A stretch of 64,000 nucleotides of DNA. Origin: Paroedura picta (lineage: Eukaryota > Chordata > Lepidosauria > Squamata > Gekkonidae). Both the position numbers and the translations under genes were made by a program. The notes beneath the pieces were generated by a model. It saw nothing but the letters and a program-made list of their open reading frames with translations. It was not told the DNA's origin and did no database searches. Positions 10,094 to 22,000 of the stretch are shown piece by piece. Where the stretch lies: positions 21,230,533 through 21,294,532 of the forward strand of contig NC_135369.1 of the NCBI RefSeq assembly GCF_049243985.1, given 5' to 3'. Numbering within the stretch: the stretch's first letter is position 1; each line of letters begins with the position of its first letter.

Positions 10094-13000
10094 TCACTTG
10101 GTGATGGTGTTTCTGTGGGGGGAAAAGGAGACAAAAGCAGTTAGCATCCAAATGGGCTGCTCAATCCCCCAGAGCATTAAGCCTAGCAAAGCATGTTTGT
10201 GTGCGTGTGGGAGTCTGAGCTCCTGGAGTTTCTGCCTAGAGCAAACAGGGTCAAGGAGAAGGGAAAGAACGTCTGGGAGCAGCAGGTGGTGCAACACCCA
10301 AGATCTGCAGCTGTGACCTGGAAGCCCCATAGCAGGCTGTTCTCAGTGCTGGGATCCCCCCCCCCCAAAAAAAAAATGCTTCAGCTCTCAGTCATCAACT
10401 CATTCCATGAGGGCCTGTATTTGGACTGTGCAAGTAAGAATGCCAGCCTGCCTTTTGAGGCTGACACAGGAATGGTTACAAGCGCTCAAGTGCTTTGAAC
10501 ACTTGGCATCTGGATTCGGATTGTGTTCCTGTTGTGTATAACTTGGGTGCAGTGCAAGGGGAAGCCAGTCTGGCTGCTCCAGCACAGGAAAGAGTTGGGA
10601 GTGGGGGGGACAGTACAGAGTTCTTGGCTGACTTGAGAGGTTTGAGCAGCCTGTCCCCCCGTGGACATGACGTCACCTGCTGTGGCACAAGCACAGTGCA
10701 GGGGCTCAAGTCTGGACTGAAGTCCCCCATGAGCCATGAAGCCCTCCTCACCCTCATGGAGGAATTATCAGGATGAGATAAACAGGGGTGGCCCAACTGT
10801 GGCTCTCGTACTACAATTACCATGAGCCCCTTCATGGTAAAGGCATTCCACGGACATATGGAAAGCCACCCCCTGCTGTATGCTCCTTGGAGGAAGGGCC
10901 AAGAGAGACCAGCTGGTTTGCAGCTGCATTGCACAGAGCGGCTGAGTCAGGATGGCCACCGGCTGACATGGCCCCTCCCTCCACCCACCTGCCACAGCCG
11001 CCTCCTTCCCGCGGGCCCCTACTTACGCGTTCATGCTCTTGCCGCTGCCGCTTAAGACGATGTAAGGCGTCTTCTGGGCCTTCTGCTTCTCCTGCAGCAA
11101 AGCCACGGTGCCCAGGGGGGTGTCACTGGAGCTCATCTTCTTCAAGAGCTGGAGGGGGGAGGGGGGAGGGGGGAGGGGGGGGGAACAGGACGCAACTAGG
11201 ATCAGCACTGCTTCCTCCCTGAAGAATAGCCTCTACCCGATCTACCCAGAGGAACCCCAAGAGGAGAGACTGGGCAGGGACGCCCTCTGTTGCCTTCCAG
11301 GGAAGAGAGGACACTCCCCACCCTTATCCTGCAGTTCCCATCCTCCTTTCCAGGGGTGCTCAACACTCCTTGCTCATTGCTGCACAGGTAGGCCCGGGCA
11401 GTCTCAGTCTCTCTCTCTCTCTCTCTGTCTCTCTTCAGCTCACTCACCGCCTCCTCGTCCAACTTCTTCATGCGCCGCTCTGTCTTCATCTTGCCGGAGC
11501 CCTTGCCGTGGAACCGGTGGGAGAGCTGCCGGAATGCCTGGGGGGAGAGCACAGGAGGGGCGAGGAGTGAGTGGGGCAGACAGGCTGAGTTGCTCAGGGC
11601 TGGGCAGGAGAGACTAGTTGCCCGATGACACTAGAAACAGGCCCCCAGACTCACAGACTTTGCTCAGAAAGATTTCTTTATGGCATGGCCGAGGCAGCTG
11701 GCATGAAGTCGAACGACATGCACATCTCGGGACAGCGGCAAGCCCTCAGCAGTATATTAAAGCAGCTTCCCACTAAAAATTTGCATTTTTTATAAAATGT
11801 CCATCAGACATAGGACTAGAGGTACAAGCCAAATTAAAGGCCTGGGTGAATAGAAATGTTCTCAACCTGGCACCTATAAGCCTGTAATCGATGTGAGCCT
11901 GGTGTGCTTCAGACAGGAAGGCGTTCCACTGGCAGGGAGCCACCACCAAGAAAGCCCCGCCTCTCGCTGCTGCCTGCCCAAGCCTGTGGGCAAGGGCCCC
12001 ACGAGCAGGGCCTGCGAGGGAGAACCAAATGTGGTGTTAAAAATGCACTTTTGACTCAAGTTCAGACAAAACTTGAGTCGCTGGAGGCGGCAAGCAATAC
12101 AGTCAAAGAGGCCTTCCTTCCTTGGAGGAGAAGGGGTGCAAAAGGAAACGGGCCTTCCTCCTTCAAATGTTTCTTGTCTTTCATGCAACTTCATTCTATT
12201 AAATCACGTAACATTCATATAGTTAATCAACTACGATTCTTCGGGTGGGCAGCTGCTTTCCCCAAAGCCCATTATTCCCCTCTGGGGGGGGGGGGAGTGT
12301 GCTCCTAAACCCTCTAAGTCCATGGATCCCCAAGCCTTTTTTGAGCTACAGCTTAACTTCAGCAGCACAATGCAGATCCCTGTGCTGCCGTGGGAAGCTG
12401 CAGCTGAAGCAAAAACACAACAACAAAGATCAAAAAAATCAGCTCCGCCAATCAGATCTCCAGAGGCCAATCAGAAGCCTCACTGGGCAAAAGCCCTACA
12501 TGGCCCTGCCCACTTCCTAAAAAGACTTGAGGGATGTCAGAACAGGGGCCGGCAGGTTCAAAGGTGCCTACAGGCACCACACAGGAGACCTCTGCTCTAG
12601 ACTCTGAGGCTGCGAGCTTGAGAGTCCAGCCTTGGTACCTCCTTGGGCGTCAGCTTGCGTCCCGTCTCATCCACATATTCGATTTTGACGTCTGGCTTGT
12701 AACCGTCCTTCTCCTTGAAGTCCTGGGTGAAGCCCCGATACTCTTCCCGCCGGCTGTACTTGTCGTCAATGGCCCTGCGGGAGGAGAAAGCTCAGTGTCA
12801 ATGGAGGAGGCCAGGGTCTTGGGGAAGGGACCCTTCAAAAGAGAGAGCGAGCTTGATTCTCCATTTGAATACAGCTCAATCATGGAGAGGTGGAAGGGAA
12901 AGGAGGGCTCGGTGCAGGAAAGCTGTTTGAAAAACTAGGCTCTTGCTTCCACACCTGACTGGGAAGCGCATTTGCATGCATACAATCCCAGGCATCCCCT

Positions 13001-16000
13001 GCTCAAAGAATCTCAAGGATTTGGACAGTTTGAGCCATGAGCTTAAGTCAGCAGCAGAGCCCTGTGTGTGTGTGTGTGTGTCTCTCTCTCTCTCAAAGGA
13101 TGCCAGGTCGGGCCGACCCACAGAGCCACTCACATCTTATCTTCAATGCAGTAAACAGCGGAGGGCAGTGACTTGTTGGGGGCCTTCACTCTTGCCACCT
13201 TCTGTACCGTCGTCTCCAGCAGGCCTAATTGGGGGAGAAGGAAAGCGCTGTGACTCAGGCAGCATCTGAGAGAGAGAGGGCATCCCAGGGCCCTGCTGCA
13301 AAATGCAAGTCCCCCAAAAGTAGAAAGATCTTGAGCCATCTGGCCCAAGTAGAAAGACCCATTCCGAGTCCCAACAGCCTCCCAAGCCCTTACCTTTGTT
13401 TTGGCAGAGCATCAGGGCAGCTGCCAGGCCCCGGTTGACAATGGGCTCCTCGTCCAAGATGGTGGTGGAAGATGCTGAGAACTACACACCACAGCGCAAG
13501 GGGGGGGGGGGAGAGAGAGAGAGAGAGAGAGAGAGAGCATGTTCAGGGTGCCACCTGCTGCCCTTGACTATTGCCTCCTGCCAGCAGGATGGGGAGAGGC
13601 ACTCCCACACCAGCCACCCTCTGAAGCCTCCAAACCCAAGGGTCTTCTCTCAGCGGTCAAGTTATTTAAAAATGCTCTACTACAATAAAAATTAGGGCTT
13701 GCTGGGTGGTAACAATAAGAATTAGGGCTTGCTGGGTGGTAAAGAAGATCTATATGGTGATGCTCCAGCTAATCTTCTACATAATATAATATATATAATT
13801 GCAAGGACCACTCTTCCCTGGTTTTGACTGGCTCTCATTCAAAAGTGATGTTATCGATGTTTTTCATTTTTAATATGTGCACTTCACTGTAATAAACACT
13901 TGTATTTTACACTTTCCTTGTAGCTCAGCATTCAGGTTCCTAGAGTCTCCCTTTCTGGTTTGGTACAACCCCATTTGAGGGCCACCCACTCACGTCCTGC
14001 TGCTGCTTCTCCTCGTCCAAGTTGACCGTGCTCCAGCCGATGTTCTCGTCACCCTCAGAGTCTGAGCCCCCGTTGGCCGACCGCTCCTCATCTCGCTCAA
14101 AGTCCTGAAAGGCGGAAGAGGGAAGGAGGAAGCACGTTGTTAATGACCCCGCCATTGCTGGGAGGGCCCTCTGGCCAGCCTCTCAAAATTAAAGGGCGGC
14201 CAACACATCTTTTCACACTTGTCTTATGTGGACTAGACCTGTGGGGGTCCTGCCAATGGTTTTCCAGGAGGGTTTGTTTTTTTGGGGATGGGTGTTTGGT
14301 TTGTGATGAGAAAAAGGCAAAGTAAGGAATTTGGGGGGGGAATGCAGAAAGAAGCATCCACAGGGCAATGAGCACAGTTGGGTTGGATTATATTTTCTGC
14401 CTAGGAGCGTGGGATGGTCTAAATGGTTCTTCCCTTCTCCACGTTGTCTTCACAATGAGCCTGTGGGGAAGGGTCAAGTGATTGGCCCAAGGTGAGTCAG
14501 TGAGCTTCAGTGGGGATTTGAATGCAGATCTCTCCCAGCCCTACTCCAGCACTTAACCACTGGCACCGCACAGCAGGAATGGTGTGGTGTGGAGCTGGGG
14601 AAATTGTACATGTTCTGACCTGTACATACCAAAGCTGTGTGCGTATGCAAGCAGATAACATGGTGACTGCACTTATTGGGAACAAGGGCTGGGATACACC
14701 TGATCAAGGCCAGGCAAACTTCCCTGGGGCCTGGGACCACCAGCGGATTCATACTCACCGAGCTAAGAGCTCTGCGGGGGCATAAAGAGCTAAGCGGTCC
14801 CCCAGATAGGCAGGACTCAGGCCACGTATAGCCTTAAAGATTAAGACCAGAAGCCAACCAGTAACCAATTCGAGGTACAGGATCCCATCTTAAGAGTTTA
14901 TAAATCTACAGCACACCCTGCCTTTGAAGCTCATTGTAAAAGAGAAAAAATTAGAATCATAGAGTTGGAAGGGACTTCCAGGGTCATCTAGTCCAACCCC
15001 TGCACTATGCAGGACACTCACAACTACCTGCCCACCCATAGTGACCCTCATGCCCAAGTGATTCTCCACCACCACCAAAAATCTCCAGAATCCAGCCTGG
15101 CCTGGAGGAAATTCTCCTACCATCCCACAGTGGCAATCAGCAATTTCCTGTGTATGCAAGGAAGGGCCACAAGAGCCAAACACTGGCCCATCCCTTCCTG
15201 CCCAACCATTCACAATCTGCCCAAGTTCATCGGAGATACTTTCAGTATGCCCCAAAATTTGTTTTGCCACCAGATAAAAATCAAGGAAAAGTCTTTTCCT
15301 CTGAAACGTTTCCGGCTTTTCCCCTGGGCCCTTACATCTCTCCACAGGGCTCCTGAGCTGCAGCCATTCCATGCAGATATGGCAACAAGAAGCCAACACA
15401 TTTCCCAGTACACTTAGTTCCACCGTTTGCTTGCATGAGGACAACAACGCTCTCCTTCACTTCGGTTCTGCACCTCGCACGGAAGAGCCGTTTGTTCTGC
15501 TTAGCCCTGGAGACAGATCCTAAGGAGAGCATGCCACATGCTGCCTTTTGTGCTGGGGACCTCTGAGGAAGCCTAAGCTTGTTTAGGATGCACACATGTG
15601 CATGTATACGTGAGCATGTGTGTGGAGTCTACACAACACCCTCCTCACTCGATCTTAAGACTCCCCTCTCTACAAAACAGCTGCATAGCACAACAGCTAC
15701 TCGCAGAGGCAGCGTTGCTAAATCAGGAGGGTCCTTCGCTCCATTCTCCCCTCCCCCATGAACTTATCAGCTGCTGATAAGAAGAGTTGGTTCTTATATG
15801 CCGCTTTTCCCTACCCGAAGAAGGCTCAAAGCGGCTTACAGTCACCTTCCCTTTCCTCTCCCCACAACAGACACCCTGTGGGGTGGGTGAGGCTGAGAGA
15901 GCCCTGATATTCCTGCTCGGTCAGAACAGCTTTTTCAGTGCCATGGCGAGCCCAAGGTCACCCAGCTGGTTGCATGTGGGGGAGCACAGAATCGAACCTG

Positions 16001-19000
16001 GCATGCCAGATTAGAAGTTTGCCCTCCTAACCACAACACCATACTGGCTCTCATAAGCAAACTGTTCTGCCACCCGCGGTTGCATTCTGGGGAGGACAAG
16101 TAGCACCTTTCCTACTCTTAAAGGTCTGTGGAAGTGCTCACAGCACCATGCAAAGGTTAAGAACTATTACAGATGCGGGTTGAGGGGGCTTCCCATGATG
16201 CCCAGCAACATAATGTTCCCATGAAATACCGAAAAAAGCTTTCCTTGCGCACAGATACCACCCACTGGCCTCAAGATCTAGCCGGGTGCCCGCTGGAAGG
16301 CCTACCATGAGCTCTTCCTGATCTTCACGGTTGCCAGCCAGCCCGTAGGTGGGGATCTCGCCCAGCGTGCGGCAGAACTCGGAGGTGGCGTTGAAGACGA
16401 TGGCCCCCTTCTTCTCCAGCTCCTCGTCATCCTCCTGGCTGCGGCCAGTCTCCAGCTTCTTCACTATTTCTATGACCTGGGATGGCGGGGAAGACATGGT
16501 CAGGAACGCAGAACCAAAGCTTAGGGATGGAGTCCCGGCTCAGGACAGTACCTCACACAGCACAGTAGCTTTATTGACACTATTTCACTCCCTTATATAT
16601 TTGGGACACAGCCTCCTGGGAGGAGACTGTCCAGGCCCCTGTCCGTCCAGGTCCACCCTAATTGGCCCTCTCCCTCCAGCTCCCACTCTCCCTCCTTGCC
16701 TGTGGCCTCCATGAGAGGCAGCGACAGGGCTTTGCGGCCTGCAGGTACGCTTCTGCTGGGAGGGAGTGGAGGAGAGTTTGCAAAGCCCTGGCACCACCGG
16801 TAGGGGGGGGGGGCCTTCCAACTTCCTTTAGCCCGTTTTGTGTGCCAAAGGGAGCTGCGGCCACCCTCTCACTACTCCCTCCTGTCTGCCGCCCCTTTCA
16901 AAGCCCCTTTTTAAAACTGGCTTTGATACTATTATACTAACAATAAAACTGAACAGCGAATAAACTGTGGAGGCGAGGGTCTTCAGAGGACTGCAGTGGG
17001 GCACCCATTCCCTGCTCCCCACAGGGCCAACAAGGACGGACCTTTCACAGGCCCATTAAACTTGCACCCCATGGTTGGATCCTTCTCCGTTCCTCACCTT
17101 TTCCCCACTGTCTTTCAGCTGCTGGATCTGTCTTAGCCTCCGCCCTTTCTCCAGCTGTTTCTGCAGTTCCAGTTCAGCCTCGTCCTCCTCCAAGGCAGTG
17201 GGGGAATCTGGACCCTTCACAGCATCCTCTGGTGGGAAAGAGGCGGGGGGGGGGGAGGAAGAGAAGAACAAAAACCAACGGTCAGTTAAGCAGACCCCAG
17301 AGGCACAAGGGAAGCATCAACCGAGCACTGGGAAATTCTTTCTGGAAGATCCAACAAGCTGCTCAAGATGGGCCCAGTGAAGAAAACTGTAGAAGTCCCA
17401 GAAATACTGAGTCCACCAGGGACCCTCCTCCTCACCCATCAAAAATCATGAAACTTTTGAGGAAACTGAAATATACACAACACTTTAGCTTCTTGCTAGA
17501 TTTAAACTTCCTTGACTCTGAAAATTCTGTTGCTATGGAAACTGCTCGATACAATTACAGACGGCCCGCACACCCCGTAAGAAGCATCAGTGAAACATGT
17601 AGAGGCAAGTACATCTGAACAAACAAGTCTTTCCCCCACCCCACCCCGGTTGTTGGGTTTGTTCTAATGACAAAACGAAATTCAGCTGTTCAGGAGAGCT
17701 TTCATGTAGTGGAACAGAGCTGTGATGTATCACTTTGGGTGTATCACTTTGGGTGTATCACTTTGATGTATCACTTTGGGTTTTCCCAGTTCTGCAATCC
17801 CACCCATGATGGGTTAATGCTGTTTTATTAGAAATCTTTGACGTTAGACACCAACAAGGGGGGACCTGCGATGCTCACAAGGGATATGCTTTCCCTTCTT
17901 ATCTTTATTTCTGCTGCCAGTGGCCACCCTGTGAGTATCATGGCTCCTGCCCTCACGCTGTTGCAGCCACAGTCCCCGGGCTGCTATGCTCTTTCCCTCC
18001 GGCCCACCATCCACGACTGACACTGACATAAGCGAACCCAGAGCAACTTTGGGTCTCCACCACTGGTGCTTCTGAGACCAAGTCCTAAAGCTTCTGCCGC
18101 CCGGCCAGCTCGCTCTCACTCCCAACCCTCCCCCCCTCCAACATCCTGCGGGCTCCAGCTGCCACTGCTCCTCACCACCACCACGGAGGCTCTGAAAGAG
18201 GTAGGTGTGCTCTCTGTGGCACGTGCAAAGGTGACACTTTTGCAATTTCAGATTTTTCTGCCAACCAAGGTTGGGCGAAAATTCTCTTTTTCAATGTGGA
18301 CCCAATTTAAGACAACCCACAGATCTAATCACGGTTAAAAAGCAGATATATGGATTAGCCCCTCCTGGACTACTCTACGGTTAGCTTGAGATCGCTTTCC
18401 ATGCCCACCCCCGGAGTTGGTTTTAGGGGGGCATTTTAGCTTTTTTATGTCGCCACATATGCCTTGGATGTTGGGTATTTTACTGGGAATTTCTTACTGA
18501 ACGTAACCCACCATGAGCCTTCCCGGGAGTGGCGGGTTAAAAATTGAAAAATAAATTAAAAAATAAATCAAATACTCTGTACTCTGCTTCCTGGTAGGAT
18601 GAGCCGGTTTGTTACGCTAGGAATCTCTGCTGATAGGTTCGAATATTATCATTCAACTATTCCTGTACTTTGGTTGAGCAAAGAGCTCTATCCGGTTTGT
18701 AATCCACCTTGAGTTCCGGTAAGAAATTTCGAGCCTAAGATTAAAGCCAATGGGCAGACTCACCTTCATCGCTGCTGATGTCCATCCTCTCCACCCGAAG
18801 GTCATCCGACTGCAGCGGCTCTTCCATGGCCCCGTTTTCATCACATTCTGCATACCTCTCCTCGTCCTCGTCCTCCTCTTCCTCCACCGCAGCGACCCTC
18901 CTGCCTCGGCCGCGGGCCCTAAGGAGAGCCACGCAAAGGATCCGTGAAGCATGGAAAGAAGCCGTGAACCACCCCCAGCTATTGCAGGCCTAACTCGGAC

Positions 19001-22000
19001 AGGAGCTGAATGGAACCCCTGCCACTGGTGGGGGCGGAGGGACACCCAGAATCACTGGGACAAAGCTCTTCAGCAGCATCCCCCTCCCCAGTCAACGGCT
19101 CGGGGCCTGGACTGTTACCTGGAGCCGAAATCTCTCTCGCTGGTCTCATTGCCTAGTGGCAGGAGATCGGCAGCCTTCACTGTCTTCTCCTTCTTGCGTA
19201 TCTTCTTCACCCGCCGCTTCGTCTTCTTGAAGGTCACATTCTGCTGCAAGAAGGGCAAGTGTCAAGAACCTGCTGTGAACAGACTGGGACGTTCTCCCAG
19301 GAACGGATGGCACATCTGCTGGAGACGATGTCTCAGCACACACACCTGTCCCCTTGCTACCTGTGAGGACATATCCCAGCAGCCTGCATAGCCCAGTCCA
19401 CCCACAGCTCCTCAAGAGCTTGTTGACTAAGCAGAGTTGGACATGGGTAGTTCTTAGATGAGAGGAAGGAAACCCAGGGCTTCTACACAGAGGTAGGCAT
19501 TGCCAAACTAGCTCTCTCCCTCACTTGCCTTGGGAACCCAAGGAGGTCACTGTAAATTGGCTGCAGCTTGAAGGAGCTTCACTTTTACTGGAGACTTTAT
19601 TTTCGGTGACGGCTACTCCTATGCTTGCCCCAGAGCAGGGGTAGTCAACCTGTGGTCCTCCAGATGTCCATGGACTACAATCCCCATGAGCCCCTGCCAG
19701 CATTCGCTGGCAGGGGCTCATGGGAATTGTAGTCCATGGGCATCTGGAGGACCACAGGTTGACTACCCCTGCTCTAAGGGACATGAAGGATTTCCAGCTC
19801 TGGAGTAGGACCAAGCTCAATTGCATTTTGATCCTTCCTTACTAAAGCGACCAAACTGAGGTCCTTCTGCCATGAGTGCACCTGTCCTCTGGTTGACTGC
19901 CACAGGTTGACTACCCCTGTCCCAGAGACCTTCCATGCAGCTCACAAACCATTGTCCCTGCTGTTGTGGGCCCAGTGTTTCCCCGCCCCTGTTGAGCAGC
20001 CTCTTGCCTTCCTTCTCTCACACCAGTTGCTCAAAGGCTGGGTAAGAGTCCAGGATGGGCTGGTTCCAGTCTCTGGGCTGCACGTTTGATACCGATGGCT
20101 TAGAGCAGCCTTGCTCAACTTTGTTATGGTTGAGAAACCCCTGAAACATTCTCCAGGCTTCGAGAAACCCCAGAAGTGGTGCAATGGAGTAGAATATGGC
20201 TGGGAAACAGAGCTGTAGACACACCCACCCGGGGCTCCTCCACTTCCCACCCCCCGCTGGGCCACCATTGGCCATTTTGGGAGATGGGGAGGGTCAAAGT
20301 GACCACATACTGCCAATATCACCTGATAAATGTTTATCACATTTTAAAAATATATTAAAAATTCACTCCCACACATTGGGGAAACCCTTCCAGGGCCGTC
20401 AAGAAACCCCAGGGTGTTTGATGAAACCTTGGCTTGGAGCCTCCAAATGTACAAGGCCAGCAAAATGACTTCTCAAAGCTGATCTCCTTCCCACTGCACT
20501 GTGGGCCAGGGCCCAGGCCCAGTGGCCTCTGCAGAGAGCGCAACACCCAGGCACACTCGTTTCAGGTTACCGTTTTTGATAACGCTGGGCCGATTCAGAC
20601 ACTGTACCTGATCATTGAGCTTTCTGAATAGTGGTTGAGGGCCACCATGCTGTAGCGTGGGGGTAGTCAACCTGTGGTCCTCCAGATGTCCATGGACTAC
20701 AATTCCCATGAGCCCCTGCCAGCAAACGAAGCAGGGGATCATGGGAATTGTAGTCCATGGACACCTGGAGGACCACAGATTGACTACCCCTGCTGTAGCG
20801 ATCAGGGTAATTAAAATGTGACATTCCCTGCCAGAGGATGTTGGGATGGCCACAGGAACAGAGAGCTTAAAAAGGCATGAGACAGCTTCATGGAAGAGAG
20901 GTCTCCCCATGACTACTAGTCCTCTGAATCTCAGAGCCAGCAGGCAGCATCAGGAGAAGGTGTCGGCTAGGGTTGGGCGCTTCGGCATCCGAAGTGGCTG
21001 TTTGCACCCGAAGCAGCCAGCGCTACACCGAAGCGCCCACCCTAGTCTCAGCCTCTACTGACCAGTTGTTGGGCCTCCAGAGGAACTGGCTGGCCACTGT
21101 GTGGGACAGCATATTGGACTAGATGGATGATAGGCCGGATCCGGCAGGGCTCTTAGGTTCTGATGTCTTATTAGGACCGCCTCCCTCAACTTTTTTACCA
21201 CTGAGAAAACCCTGAAAGATTCTTCAGGCTTTGAGAAACCCCAAGAGTGTCTCAATCGTGGACACTATGGTCAGGAAGCATAGCTGTGTACATGCCTACC
21301 TGGGACCCCTCTTCCCCCCACCGCCTCTAGGCCCATCATTAGCCATGTGGGGAGGGGTGGGTCAACATGACCATATACGGTAATATCACCCGATAAATGT
21401 TTCACATTAAAAAATATTTTAAAAATTAACTCCCACTCATTCAGGAAACCCTTCCAGGGCTTTCAAGAAACCCCAGGTTGTCACGAAATTCTGTTCAAGA
21501 AAGCCTGGATTATGATCTGGGAGACTCAGGTTCAAATGCCCACTCTGCAATGGAAGCTCACTGGGTGATTTTGGGCACTCTCACCCTAACCTTCCTCACA
21601 GGGTTGCTGTGATAATAAAATGGATGACAGGAGAACAGTGAAGTATGCTTTAGGTCCCCAGTAGCAAGAAAGGGGAGGTATAAATGAAGAAGAAGAAGAG
21701 TTGGTTCTTATATGCCACTTTTCCCTACCCGAAGGAGGCTCAAAGCAGCTTAGTTGCCTTCCCATTCCTCTCCCCACAACAGACACCCTGTGGGGTGGGT
21801 GAGGCTGAGAGAGCGCTGATCTCACTGCTCGGTCAGAACAACTTTATCAGTGCCGTGGCGAGCCCAAGATCACCCAGCTGGCTGCATGTGGGGGAGCACG
21901 GAATCAAACCCTGCTTGCCAGATTAGAAGTCTGCACTCTTAACCACGACACCAAACTGGTGGGAGTTAATTTTTAGTATATTTTTTAATTTGTCAAACCT

